DNA of 34,288 nucleotides from Gemmatimonadaceae bacterium (GCA_035533015.1 DATLUQ010000023.1:1-34288); one strand, 5' to 3'. Shown: positions 1 to 7,111, counted from the first letter of the stretch. Notes: a model not told the origin generated them from the sequence alone. Program-made: numbers and translations.

Positions 1-119
1 CTCACGTACAACGAGAAGTAGAGCGAGATCACGCCCATCGAGAAGATGACGTTGGCGAGATCGTAGAGCATCCAGCTGAGGACGGCGCGCCGCGGGATCA
101 CTCGGGTGGGAGAATTCAT
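1..119 (-). CDS. MFS transporter, UMF1/Atg22-like (5' part only)
   Basis: Only the first 39 codons lie in the window; the gene runs off the left edge on the minus strand. The peptide starts MNSPTRVIPRRAVLSWMLYD and continues LANVIFSMGVISLYFSLYV. A basic N-terminus followed by W-x-L-Y-D-x-A-N and a hydrophobic helix is the usual beginning of UMF1-family major facilitator transporters (WxLYDxANSxF in relatives). The start is the ATG at 119-117. No Shine-Dalgarno sequence precedes it, so a start further upstream is not excluded. The substrate cannot be told from this fragment. Family assignment rests on one motif and is moderately secure. Confidence 0.6.
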   Translation of the reverse strand, partial: MNSPTRVIPRRAVLSWMLYDLANVIFSMGVISLYFSLYV

Positions 120-236
120 GGAGAAGAATGTGCTGGCAGCGCATCCGAACAGCTATGGCCGGCGGCCGTTCCCGGCTGCCCCCCCCGACGACGAACCGCC
201 CGGTGCCCCGGGTAACCACCGCTCTGACCATCGACG

Positions 237-270
237 ACAAACGTGCTCCAAGCGGCTGGAGCACGTTTGT
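237..270 (-). terminator. Perfect 14-bp hairpin downstream of tRNA-Leu
   Basis: Two perfectly complementary 14-base arms (237-250 and 257-270) enclose the 6-base loop agcggc. Each outer end is ACAAACG/CGTTTGT, so the 3' arm ends in TTTGT on either strand. The hairpin begins 34 bases beyond the 3' end of the minus-strand tRNA, where a transcript end is expected. No uninterrupted T-run follows, so it is either an atypical terminator or a 3'-end stabilising stem. Confidence 0.55.
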
Positions 271-304
271 GATCGTCACGTCGAATGGCGCGATGAACGT
301 TGAG

Positions 305-388
305 TGCCCGAGGCGGGACTCGAACCCGCACGCCGTTGCCGGTGGGGGATTTTGAGTCCCCTGCGTCTACCGATTCCGCCACCCGGGC
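305..388 (-). tRNA. tRNA-Leu (anticodon CAA)
   Basis: The minus strand folds as a class II tRNA of 84 nt. The acceptor arm is GCCCGGG paired with CTCGGGC plus discriminator A. The anticodon stem GGGGA/TCCCC encloses the loop CTCAAAA, giving anticodon CAA, which reads UUG. A long variable arm precedes the T-arm GCGGGTTCGAACCCCGC. The long variable arm and A73 identify it as leucine. The 3' CCA is not encoded: CTC follows A73. A sigma-70-type promoter lies just upstream at 398-426. Confidence 0.97.
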
Positions 389-397
389 CGCTAGCGG

Positions 398-426
398 AAC
401 TTAGCAGCGCAGGGGCGACGTCTCAA
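398..426 (-). promoter_or_regulatory. Promoter of tRNA-Leu
   Basis: On the minus strand a -35 box TTGAGA (426-421) and a -10 box TAAGTT (403-398) are separated by exactly 17 bases. Initiation about seven bases downstream would fall near 391, a few bases before the tRNA 5' end at 388. The -35 box matches the consensus at 5 of 6 positions; the -10 box keeps T1, A2 and T6. Confidence 0.6.
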
Positions 427-438
427 CGCCGCCCCTGC
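409..438 (-). terminator. GC-rich hairpin after the Spy-like gene
   Basis: Inverted repeat gcaggggcg (409-417) and cgcccctgc (430-438) with a 12-base loop, 29 bases past the stop of the minus-strand Spy-like gene. There is no T-run, so it is a weak terminator candidate. It overlaps the spacer and -35 box of the tRNA-Leu promoter, so readthrough from the sigma operon would pass through that promoter. Confidence 0.35.
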
Positions 439-466
439 CCCTCGCTGCCTTCACACCGGCCCGCCA

Positions 467-1057
467 CTATGGCTGTCCGCCTCCGCGACGCCCCGAGCCG
501 CGCGCCCCGCTGTCCTGCGGTGGCCCCATTCCCTTGCCACGCATCGCGCGCATCACGTTCAACTGCCGCTGCACGCGCTCCTGCAACGCGCGGTACCTGG
601 CGAGCTGCACCGGCGTCATGATCCCGGCCAGCTCGTTGTCCTCGGCGTCGTTGAGGTCCAGCCGCTTGTGCGGAATCGCCTGCAACTGCGCCGTGTACTG
701 GGCCACCTTGGCCTGGTCCGGCTGGGCCAACGCCAATTCGTCGCGCAATGACATCCGCGCCGCGCGCTCCTCTCGCGCCAGTGCCTGTCGCTCGCGGACG
801 TACTTCTGATTGATGGGCGCGAGCATGCGCATCTGATCGTCCGTGAGCCCCACCTGCGTACGCACGGCGCGCGTGAACGCCTGGCGAATCTGCCCTTGGA
901 GGCGCTGGCGGCGGAGGGAACCTCCCTGTTCAACCGGTCGCTGCGGCGCCTGCTGCGCACCTGTCTCGCGCACCGGAATACCCTGCGCGCGAGACACGGC
1001 AGGAAGCGCCAGCACGACCACTGCCAGCAACAGACGGTTCCATTTCATTGCCGGCAT
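467..1057 (-). CDS. Spy/CpxP-like LTxxQ periplasmic protein
   Basis: A 196-residue protein with a cleavable-looking signal peptide (residues 1-24, cleavage near SRA-QG). The mature part is rich in Arg, Gln and Leu. It carries two copies of the LTxxQ motif, LTDDQ at 71-75 and MTPVQ at 147-151, in a mostly helical region (about 50-170), then a Gly/Arg-rich tail. This is the pattern of Spy/CpxP/ZraP-type periplasmic chaperones and of metal sensors such as CnrX. It is last in a sigma/anti-sigma operon and its start overlaps the anti-sigma stop by one base (TGATG), implying coupled translation. A second ATG at 1048-1046 (MKWNRLL) would also give a good signal peptide. The likely role is an envelope-stress effector or sensor for the sigma factor; ligand unknown. 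Confidence 0.75.
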   Translation of the reverse strand: MPAMKWNRLLLAVVVLALPAVSRAQGIPVRETGAQQAPQRPVEQGGSLRRQRLQGQIRQAFTRAVRTQVGLTDDQMRMLAPINQKYVRERQALAREERAARMSLRDELALAQPDQAKVAQYTAQLQAIPHKRLDLNDAEDNELAGIMTPVQLARYRALQERVQRQLNVMRAMRGKGMGPPQDSGARGSGRRGGGQP

Positions 1058-1602
1058 CAGATGCCTCCGTTGCTGAGCGTCACGTCGGGCACGGAGGTCT
1101 CGGGATCGGCCATCGGCACCGCCTTCAACTGCTCGACATCCTTGAGCAAGGCCTCCAGCTGCGTGTCGGTGAGGTCGCTGTAGCCGTAGCCGACGTTCAG
1201 CTCGACGTTGCTGGTATGCGCGGCCGCCGTTCCTGCGGCCGAATCCTCCAGTGACGCCACCCGCGATGCGGCCGCACTATCGGCCATGTGCAACCGATGC
1301 ACGTACGTGACGAGCGTCGATCCACCGGCCGCCAGAAACACCACCGCCGCGGCGATCTGCCAGACATGCATCCCTCCCCGCCGTGCCCGCCGCGGCGCGG
1401 CCAACGCCGAGACGATCCGGGCCACGTCCACCGGCGGCGCCGGAGACGCCGCCCGCAGCGCGCGCAGCATCTCCAACTCAGCGGCACAATCCGCGCACGT
1501 CCGTAGGTGCGCCTCTACCCGCGCGCGGGCCTCGCCATTCAGGCGGCCGTGCAGCAGGTCGGGCAGTTGATCGCGGATCTCCGCGTTCGGACAATCAGTC
1601 AT
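1057..1602 (-). CDS. Membrane anti-sigma factor with zinc-finger (zf-HC2) domain
   Basis: A 181-residue protein. Residues 1-50 form an anti-sigma zinc-finger domain: Cys4, then H32-x3-C36-x2-C39, the HC2 motif that holds ECF sigma factors. Residues about 80-100 form one membrane helix after a basic stretch RRARRGG. The remaining 80 residues would lie in the periplasm and include a Gly-Tyr-rich segment (NVGYGYSDLTD). The start overlaps the sigma gene by 8 bases and the stop overlaps the Spy-like gene by one base. It probably sequesters the neighbouring sigma factor at the membrane and releases it on an envelope signal. The topology and pairing are inferred from sequence and gene order. Confidence 0.85.
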   Translation of the reverse strand: MTDCPNAEIRDQLPDLLHGRLNGEARARVEAHLRTCADCAAELEMLRALRAASPAPPVDVARIVSALAAPRRARRGGMHVWQIAAAVVFLAAGGSTLVTYVHRLHMADSAAASRVASLEDSAAGTAAAHTSNVELNVGYGYSDLTDTQLEALLKDVEQLKAVPMADPETSVPDVTLSNGGI

Positions 1603-2149
1603 CGAGAAACTCCTTTATTACCCGCACCGCATTGTGGTAGTGCACGCGCGCCGCACCCTCGGTGGTGTCCACCACATCGGCGATTTCCTTGTATGTTAGA
1701 CCTTCGTTCACCCGCAATGTGAAGACCTCGCGTTGTTTGGGGGACAATCGGTCCACTGCCTGCCGCATCCGCGTCCGCGTCTCCGCCGCCAGCATGCCGT
1801 CCAGGGCGTCGAACTCCGTGACCACGTCCCCTTCGGCGATCGGCACCCGGTCCCGTCGTCGGCGGTCCGCCCGGCGCCGGTCGAGCAGCAGACGCCGAGC
1901 GATGGTGAACAGCCACGTCCTGAGCGAACTGTCGGCGCGAAAGCTGTCGAGGGCCCCGAAGGCCCGGACGAACGTGTCCTGGACGACCTCGTCCACCTCC
2001 ACGCGTTCTCCCCGGCTGGCCACGAAGCGCGCCACGGCCGGGGCGTGCCGCACGACGAGCGCTGTTGCCGCCCGGTCGTCGCCCGCCCGCCACGCCTCGA
2101 TGAGCTCGAGATCGTCCCGTCCATCGCCGCTCCCGGCTGTGTCGCTCAT
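1595..2149 (-). CDS. ECF-type RNA polymerase sigma factor
   Basis: The predicted protein has 184 residues. Region 2 covers about 30-98, including DEVVQDTFVRAF at 53-64 and the DNA-melting segment SSLRTWLFTIARR at 74-86. Region 4 covers about 126-182, with the helix-turn-helix LSPKQREVFTLRVNEGLTYK and following residues. Spacing and length are standard for group IV sigma factors. I start at ATG 2149 (MSDTAGSG) because the frame continuing upstream is Arg/Pro-rich, unlike the family, and would overlap the divergent gene. No clear sigma-70 or ECF promoter was found upstream, so autoregulation cannot be shown. It is first in the sigma, anti-sigma, Spy-like operon. Confidence 0.9.
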   Translation of the reverse strand: MSDTAGSGDGRDDLELIEAWRAGDDRAATALVVRHAPAVARFVASRGERVEVDEVVQDTFVRAFGALDSFRADSSLRTWLFTIARRLLLDRRRADRRRRDRVPIAEGDVVTEFDALDGMLAAETRTRMRQAVDRLSPKQREVFTLRVNEGLTYKEIADVVDTTEGAARVHYHNAVRVIKEFLDD

Positions 2150-2194
2150 TCGTTCCCTGATGTCGGACGTTCGCGGGGCCGCGGTGTTAAGATC

Positions 2195-2223
2195 TTGCCA
2201 ATCACTGGGTTGGCCAATATAGA
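2195..2223 (+). promoter_or_regulatory. Promoter of the GDPD gene (leaderless type)
   Basis: A -35 box TTGCCA (2195-2200, 5 of 6 consensus) and a -10 box TATAGA (2218-2223) are 17 bases apart. Only five bases (gtggt) separate the -10 box from the ATG at 2229, so initiation would fall at or next to the start codon. The spacer also holds a short inverted repeat, gccaa (2197-2201) and ttggc (2210-2214), that could be an operator. Confidence 0.65.
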
Positions 2224-2228
2224 GTGGT

Positions 2229-2948
2229 ATGCCGAGTCCTCTCCAGCGTCCCGAGCGCATCGGGCACCGCGGCGCCCCCCGGGAGTTCACCGAAAACACC
2301 CTGCCCGGTTTCCTGCGCGCCGTGGAACGTGGGGCCGACGCGGTGGAATTGGACGTTCACAGGACGCGCGACGGGCGCGTGGTGGTACACCACGATCCCG
2401 AACTGCCGTTGCGCGATGGCACCCGCGCCCCGATCACCGCGCTCTCCGCCGCCGAAGTTGGGGCGTGCGTGCTGCCCGGCGGTGGCGACGTCCCCACTCT
2501 GGCTCAGGTGATGGACGCCCTCGGCGATCGCGCCACCGTGTACGTGGAACTCAAGGGTGAGGGCGTGGGCGAGGGGGCGGTGGCCGTGGCCCGCGGGCAC
2601 GGGCGGCGATACGCCTTTCACAGCTTTGACCACGCGGCCGTGTTGGCATTGAGGTCCGGCCATCCCGATCTGGACTACGGCGTGCTGCTCGACGTCGGGA
2701 CCCCCGATGCCGCGGCGCTCATGGCGCGCGTTCCCGTGCGCGACGTTTGGCCCCACTGGAGTCTGGTGAACCAGGCGCTGGTGGACGCGGCGCGCGAGGC
2801 GCGCAAGCGAGTCATGGTCTGGACGGTGAACGACCCAGCGGAGGCCGCGCGGCTCACGCTCCTGGGCGTGGACGGGTTGTGCACCGACGACCTGCGGCTG
2901 CTGGGGCCGGCGCCATTCGTCTCTGATGGAGGCGGCCGGATTCCATGA
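2229..2948 (+). CDS. Glycerophosphodiester phosphodiesterase
   Basis: A 239-residue single GDPD domain with TIM-barrel layout and no signal peptide, hence cytoplasmic (UgpQ-like). Family landmarks: IGHRGA at 11-16 with catalytic H13 and R14; TENTLPGF at 21-28 with E22; ELDVHRTRDG at 40-49 with metal ligands E40 and D42; VVHHDPEL at 52-59 with the second catalytic His55; VELK at 107-110. It would hydrolyse glycerophosphodiesters to glycerol 3-phosphate and an alcohol. The start is the first ATG after a good promoter and implies an almost leaderless mRNA. The last four bases overlap the start of the flavoprotein gene (ATGA), so the two form an operon. Length is normal for the short bacterial type. 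Confidence 0.92.
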   Translation: MPSPLQRPERIGHRGAPREFTENTLPGFLRAVERGADAVELDVHRTRDGRVVVHHDPELPLRDGTRAPITALSAAEVGACVLPGGGDVPTLAQVMDALGDRATVYVELKGEGVGEGAVAVARGHGRRYAFHSFDHAAVLALRSGHPDLDYGVLLDVGTPDAAALMARVPVRDVWPHWSLVNQALVDAAREARKRVMVWTVNDPAEAARLTLLGVDGLCTDDLRLLGPAPFVSDGGGRIP

Positions 2949-4240
2949 AAGCGGGCGAGCAGCGCGACCTCATCATTGTCGGGGGCGGAATCGGCGGCAT
3001 CATCAGCCTGAAATACGCGAAGGACGCCGGGCTCGACGCCATCCTGCTGGAAGGTGCCGAGGCAGTGGGCGGTCTGTGGCGCGATCTTCCCGCCTGGCAG
3101 GACATCCAGTTCCGCAAGGAGGACTGGACGCTCGGCGACCTGCCGATCGCCGGCGAAGACCAGTCGAGTATCCTGGCCAACATCCACGCGTGGGTGGAGC
3201 GTTTCGGGTTGGCGCCTTCGATTCGACTGGGCGCGCGGGTGAGTTCCGCCCGTCCGAACGACGGGGGCTGGGAGGTCACGGCGGGAGAGTACACGGGCCG
3301 CTCGCGATTTCTCATCGCCGCCACGGGCGGCCACAATCGCCCCGTCGTTCCGCAGATCGAGAGAGTCCGACCGACGGCCATCGAGTATCACTCCTCCGCC
3401 CTGCGCGACCCGTCAGAACTCACACGCAAGGACGTCGTCGTCGTGGGGGGCGGCGCATCGGCCTACGATCTCCTCGATCTCTGCCTGGAATGGCAGGCGC
3501 GCAGCGTCACATGGGTCTATCGCTCGCTCAGGTGGATGCGTCCTACACGGCACCCGAAGTATTTCGGATCGGACCTGCGTCGCCTTGGAAGACTGCAGAT
3601 GCTCGGCATCCCGCTCTCGGAGTTGAACAAGCGGATCAATCGGGAACTGCGCCGGCGTTACCGCAAGGCTGGCCTGGATGAACTGCTGCCCGACAGGGCG
3701 TTCGACTTCGGGAGCCAGCAACTCGTTCCCGGCCGCCGCCGCATGGCCGAGAACCTGGCGCGCATCGCGCGCCACCAAAGCGAGATCGTGGGCATCGAGG
3801 GCAGTTCCGTACGGCTCGCCTCCGGACACTCGTGCAGGGCGGATCTGGTGCTGTGGGGTACCGGGTACGACACGGATCTGGGCTACCTGGAGGTGAGCAA
3901 CCTATCACGACTCACGCGGATGGATGCCATTGGCAGGCGCTGCGGCGCGCACTTTCTCGCGCTGGATGCTCCCAACCTCTTCCTCCTTGCGCCGGGCATC
4001 CTCGATGTGACCACGTCGACCCCTTGGGCGTACGCCCACGCGGCGAAATCCATCATGAGTCACATCCGGGGCAACCCGGTATTCGATTCGGTGCCGGTGT
4101 CCACCAATCCGAACTACTTCGACCTGGCCCGGTTTCTCGCGAAGCGCGACCGCGTCAACTACCCTGCCGTGCTCTGGTATCTGAAGTATCTCAATCTGGC
4201 GTTTCGCCGATCGCGCGATCGGCCGATGCCCATGCCGTGA
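2945..4240 (+). CDS. Flavin-containing monooxygenase-like FAD/NAD(P) oxidoreductase
   Basis: A 431-residue protein with two dinucleotide-binding folds. The FAD site is DLIIVGGGIGG at 8-18, and VGGLWRDL around 41-48 matches the FMO/Baeyer-Villiger pattern GGxW. The NADPH site is VVVVGGGASAYD near 164-175. Between them, EYHSSALRD (147-155) replaces the classical FxGxxxHxxxY motif and keeps its His149. ATGGHNRP and LWGTGYDTD resemble the ATG and GTGY motifs of these enzymes. The likely reaction is oxygenation of a soft nucleophile or ketone; substrate unknown. The start overlaps the GDPD stop by 4 bases. A strong hairpin lies downstream at 4285-4309, though its T-run faces the opposite strand. 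Confidence 0.85.
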   Translation: MKAGEQRDLIIVGGGIGGIISLKYAKDAGLDAILLEGAEAVGGLWRDLPAWQDIQFRKEDWTLGDLPIAGEDQSSILANIHAWVERFGLAPSIRLGARVSSARPNDGGWEVTAGEYTGRSRFLIAATGGHNRPVVPQIERVRPTAIEYHSSALRDPSELTRKDVVVVGGGASAYDLLDLCLEWQARSVTWVYRSLRWMRPTRHPKYFGSDLRRLGRLQMLGIPLSELNKRINRELRRRYRKAGLDELLPDRAFDFGSQQLVPGRRRMAENLARIARHQSEIVGIEGSSVRLASGHSCRADLVLWGTGYDTDLGYLEVSNLSRLTRMDAIGRRCGAHFLALDAPNLFLLAPGILDVTTSTPWAYAHAAKSIMSHIRGNPVFDSVPVSTNPNYFDLARFLAKRDRVNYPAVLWYLKYLNLAFRRSRDRPMPMP

Positions 4241-4284
4241 GGCCAGTGCTGGTGTCCCGACGCCTGCGCACGCAGCCAAACGAA

Positions 4285-4309
4285 AACGCCCCCGCGATGC
4301 GGGGGCGTT
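4285..4309 (-). terminator. Rho-independent terminator of rplU-rpmA
   Basis: An 11-bp stem (4285-4295 with 4299-4309, sequence AACGCCCCCGC) has a 3-base loop. Read on the minus strand it is followed by TTTTCGTTT, a good U-tract, 29 bases past the rpmA stop. It lies between convergent genes and may also stop transcripts from the plus-strand flavoprotein gene, though that side has only a short T-run. Confidence 0.85.
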
Positions 4310-4337
4310 CGGTTGCCGTAGACCAGCCCTTGGCTGG

Positions 4338-4622
4338 CTAGGCCGCGCTGGTGGACCCGGTCTCGCCGGCTGCCGGATACACACTGATGCGGTAGCGGGA
4401 CTTGCTGTGGTGCTCGAACTGCACCACGCCGTCGATGAGCGAGTAGATCGTATAGTCCGTGCCCATGCCGACGTTGCGGCCGGGGTGCCACTTGGTGCCG
4501 CACTGCCGGACGATGATGTTGCCCGCGACCACGGGCTCGCCGCCGTACTTCTTGACGCCGCGATACTTGGGATTGCTGTCGCGGCCGTTGCGAGAGGAGC
4601 CGACGCCCTTCTTGTGTGCCAT
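4338..4622 (-). CDS. rpmA: 50S ribosomal protein L27
   Basis: A 94-residue L27. The N-terminus [20 protein letters not shown] is the conserved flexible tail that reaches the peptidyl transferase centre, and it has no Firmicutes-type cleavable prefix. [15 protein letters not shown] and [15 protein letters not shown] follow as expected. The C-terminal 10-15 residues ([12 protein letters not shown]) are a variable extension. It lies 12 bases after rplU and shares its promoter (4987-5015) and terminator (4285-4309). Confidence 0.98.
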   Translation of the reverse strand: MAHKKGVGSSRNGRDSNPKYRGVKKYGGEPVVAGNIIVRQCGTKWHPGRNVGMGTDYTIYSLIDGVVQFEHHSKSRYRISVYPAAGETGSTSAA

Positions 4623-4634
4623 GGCGGATATTCC

Positions 4635-4952
4635 TTAGCCGAGCGTGATGTCGTTGATCATGACTTCGGTGAAGCCCTGCCGGTGGCCCTGCTTGCGGGA
4701 GTAGTTCTTCCGGCGCTTCATCTTGAAGACGACGATCTTGTCGCCGAGTCCCTGGCGCAGGATCTCACCGGTGACCTTGGCGCCCGCGAGCTTGGGCACG
4801 CCGGTCATGACGGTCTTGCCGTCGGAGCCGAGGAGGACGTCGTTGAACTCCACCTTGACGCCGGCTTCGCCGGGCAGGGTGGGGATTTTGTAGTATCTGC
4901 CCGGTTCGACCTTGAACTGCTTGCCGCCGGTGCGAATGATTGCGTAGGACAT
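4635..4952 (-). CDS. rplU: 50S ribosomal protein L21
   Basis: A 105-residue L21 of normal length. It opens [20 protein letters not shown] and carries the family end signature [16 protein letters not shown], a basic 23S rRNA-binding segment, followed by FTEVMINDI. It is the first gene of the rplU-rpmA operon. Its promoter is at 5015-4987, leaving an untranslated leader of about 28 bases. RNase G lies immediately upstream in the same direction, a common neighbour of these two genes. Confidence 0.98.
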   Translation of the reverse strand: MSYAIIRTGGKQFKVEPGRYYKIPTLPGEAGVKVEFNDVLLGSDGKTVMTGVPKLAGAKVTGEILRQGLGDKIVVFKMKRRKNYSRKQGHRQGFTEVMINDITLG

Positions 4953-4986
4953 TGTGCGATGTGGTTTTGGGACGCGCTAGCCTCTG

Positions 4987-5015
4987 AAGCTAGACATGGG
5001 CTATGTCGTTGTCAA
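4987..5015 (-). promoter_or_regulatory. Promoter of rplU-rpmA
   Basis: On the minus strand, a perfect -35 box TTGACA (5015-5010) and a -10 box TAGCTT (4992-4987) lie exactly 17 bases apart. The predicted start is near 4980, giving a leader of about 28 nt before the rplU ATG at 4952. The promoter separates the two ribosomal genes from rng. Confidence 0.8.
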
Positions 5016-5046
5016 TGCCTAGCCTATGGGGCCAAGGAGGGCTCCC

Positions 5047-6657
5047 TCAGGCCACCGCGTACTGCTGGGTCACGTCCCGGCCGGCGGTCTTCACCACCAG
5101 CTTGAACTCGTCGGGCCGGAGCAGCGGGTCGTCCCGCAACTCGAGACCGAACCCCACGGCCTTCTCGAGCTTCTTGAGCATGTCCTTTTCCTCCTGCAGC
5201 ACGTGCATCGCCACGTCGGGGTGCAGCTTCACGATGAGCGGATCCTTCTTCCCCTCCACGCCCATCCGTCGCACCGAGCGCTCCATGCGCCGCAGGATGG
5301 TCTCGGCGGTGAACACCCGCCCCGTGCCGGCGCAGGTGGGGCACGCCTCGGTCATGTTCTGCAGGTGGCTCTGCCGCACCCGCTGGCGGGTCATCTCGAT
5401 CAGTCCCAGGTCGCTCACGGCGAACGCCTTGGTGCGGGCGCGGTCGCGGCTCAGATGCGTGCGCAGTTCCTGGAGCACGCGGTCGCGGTTGGCCTTGGTC
5501 TCCATGTCGATGAAGTCGCACACGATGATGCCGCCGATGTCGCGCAGGCGGATCTGCCGCGCGATCTCGCGCGCCGCTTCGACGTTCGTGCGGAGAATGG
5601 TCTTCTCGGGATCCTTCTTGCCGGTGTAGCGGCCCGAGTTCACGTCCACCGACACGAGCGCCTCGGTGGGCTCGATGATCAGGTAGCCGCCGGCCGGCAG
5701 GTCGCAGCGCCGCTTGAACAGATCGCGGATCTCAGGCTCGATGCCCGCCTTGTCGAAGATGCCGGCTTCGTCGGTCCACAGCTTCACGCGGTCCACGAGA
5801 TCGGGCGCCACTCCCTTGAGGTATTCGATGATCTCGTTGTACACCTGCTTGGAGTCTACCGACACCTGCTCCACCTTCTCGCTGAACAGGTCGCGGATGA
5901 GGCCGCGCGTGAGATTCGTCTCGCGATGGATGAGGGCCGGCGCGCGCACGAAGTTCGTCTTGCGCTTGATGCGCTTCCATTGGCCGATGAGCGTGTCGAG
6001 TTCGCGCTTGAACGTCTCCTGCGTGGCGTCCTCGCCCACCGTGCGCGCGATGACGCCGCCCGAATCCTTGGGGAGCACGGCCTGCACCATCTCCCGCAGG
6101 CGGCCGCGCTCGGCGCGGTCGCCGATCTTGCGGCTCACGCCCACGCGCGAGGCGAACGGCATGAACACCAGGAACCGGCCGGCCATCGACACCTGCGCCG
6201 TGACGCGCGGGCCCTTGGTGGAGATGGGCTCCTTGGAGATTTGGACGATGATTTCCTGGCCGCGCTTGAGCACGTCCTGAATGGGCGGCGCCTTGGCCCG
6301 CTGCTGGCGCCGGCCGCGCCCGCCGCCGCCCGACGGCTTCTGCTCGTCGGCGCTCTCGTCGGCGGCGTCGGTTTCTACGTCCTCGTCGTCCGAGTCCGCG
6401 TCGTCGTCGTCCCCCTCTTCCTCGTCTTCGGGATACACGAGGTCGGAGGCGTGGAGGAACGCGCTCTTCTCGGTACCGATGTCGACGAAGGCGGCTTGGA
6501 TGCCAGGGAGGACCGCTTCTACGCGGCCGTAGTAGATGTCGCCGACCATGCGCCGAGCTTCGGGCCGGTCGACGAGGAGTTCAACGAGTTGCTCGTCTTC
6601 CAGGATCGCAACCCGCGTCTCGCGCGGCGTTGCGTTGATCAGAATTTCGCGTTTCAT
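5047..6657 (-). CDS. rng: Ribonuclease G/E family endoribonuclease
   Basis: A 536-residue RNase E/G catalytic protein. An S1-like domain (about 37-155) is interrupted by a very acidic insert (76-106, mainly Asp and Glu) and a Gly/Arg stretch (110-117). The DNase I-like catalytic domain has VSVDVNSG with Asp338 and IIVCDFIDM with Asp381, the Mg-binding pair. The zinc-link CPTC is at 439-442, for tetramer assembly. It has no long C-terminal degradosome scaffold, so it is RNase G-like. It should process rRNA and decay mRNA. I start at ATG 6657 (MKREILINATPRE), the conserved N-terminus; the frame continues upstream for 26 more codons that do not resemble the family. No promoter or Shine-Dalgarno sequence is obvious. 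Confidence 0.95.
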   Translation of the reverse strand: MKREILINATPRETRVAILEDEQLVELLVDRPEARRMVGDIYYGRVEAVLPGIQAAFVDIGTEKSAFLHASDLVYPEDEEEGDDDDADSDDEDVETDAADESADEQKPSGGGGRGRRQQRAKAPPIQDVLKRGQEIIVQISKEPISTKGPRVTAQVSMAGRFLVFMPFASRVGVSRKIGDRAERGRLREMVQAVLPKDSGGVIARTVGEDATQETFKRELDTLIGQWKRIKRKTNFVRAPALIHRETNLTRGLIRDLFSEKVEQVSVDSKQVYNEIIEYLKGVAPDLVDRVKLWTDEAGIFDKAGIEPEIRDLFKRRCDLPAGGYLIIEPTEALVSVDVNSGRYTGKKDPEKTILRTNVEAAREIARQIRLRDIGGIIVCDFIDMETKANRDRVLQELRTHLSRDRARTKAFAVSDLGLIEMTRQRVRQSHLQNMTEACPTCAGTGRVFTAETILRRMERSVRRMGVEGKKDPLIVKLHPDVAMHVLQEEKDMLKKLEKAVGFGLELRDDPLLRPDEFKLVVKTAGRDVTQQYAVA

Positions 6658-7072
6658 CGGGAACCGCCGGCTCGCCTCCGCGTGGCGACTCGGCACGCGG
6701 ACGGGGGCGGTGAGTGAGAGACGGGGTGGCGGCACGCCGGAACGCGAACGCGCGCCCGACGGCCGAAACGTGACTGGGGATCCACCGCTCGAACGTGATC
6801 GACCACGCCGAACCCGGCTGCCGGATCTGACCGAGGATCACACGCACCATCGCGTGGACCCAACGGACCACCGACCGCATCCCACGGGCCAGCGTGCGAT
6901 CGGCTTCAAAGAGGAAGCCGTGCGCCGCGAGGGGGACGTCTGCGCGGACGGCGGCCGATGCTGCTTCGGCCGCCGCTGCGCATGGAGAGCCTCGACCGCG
7001 CCGCGAGTCGCGCAGCGGGAACGAGGCGGGAAATCCAAGAGAGAGTGTCACCGCTGGAATTACTACAGCCAA
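6581..7072 (-). CDS. Doubtful small ORF filling the rng/acyl-CoA dehydrogenase gap
   Basis: The 454 bases between rng and the dehydrogenase contain no recognisable gene. One minus-strand frame, 163 codons from TTG 7072 (or 156 from GTG 7051), spans the gap and overlaps the start of rng by 77 bases in another frame. Third codon positions are GC-rich in its middle (about 6700-6950), as in true genes here. The product has a mildly hydrophobic beginning, then FLFEADRTLARGMRSVVRWV, and an Arg/Pro-rich tail. It matches no family I know. It could be a lineage-specific gene, a decayed one, or chance in GC-rich DNA. A 7-bp hairpin at 6901-6920 lies within it. Function unknown. Confidence 0.3.
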   Translation of the reverse strand: MAVVIPAVTLSLGFPASFPLRDSRRGRGSPCAAAAEAASAAVRADVPLAAHGFLFEADRTLARGMRSVVRWVHAMVRVILGQIRQPGSAWSITFERWIPSHVSAVGRAFAFRRAATPSLTHRPRPRAESPRGGEPAVPDETRNSDQRNAARDAGCDPGRRATR

Positions 7073-7111
7073 CCGTCCGTTTCCGCAAGAGTGGCAATGA
7101 CTTACGGGTGG

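Noticed and set aside
179-186. Run of eight C residues upstream of the transporter gene
   Set aside because: It lies in GC-rich spacer, not inside a gene or between promoter elements, so there is no support for phase variation.
116-382. Minus-strand 88-codon frame beginning MAESVDAGDSKSPTGNGVRV
   Set aside because: It is a translation of the tRNA-Leu gene, a well-known false protein; the sequence folds as a tRNA.
5026-6717. 563-codon plus-strand frame opposite rng
   Set aside because: Antisense shadow of RNase G; rich in His, Leu and Ala, with no recognised domain, while the other strand has full catalytic motifs.
6901-6920. 7-bp hairpin cggcttc/gaagccg
   Set aside because: It lies in the middle of the rng/dehydrogenase gap about 190 bases after the dehydrogenase stop, with no T-run; it is probably chance.
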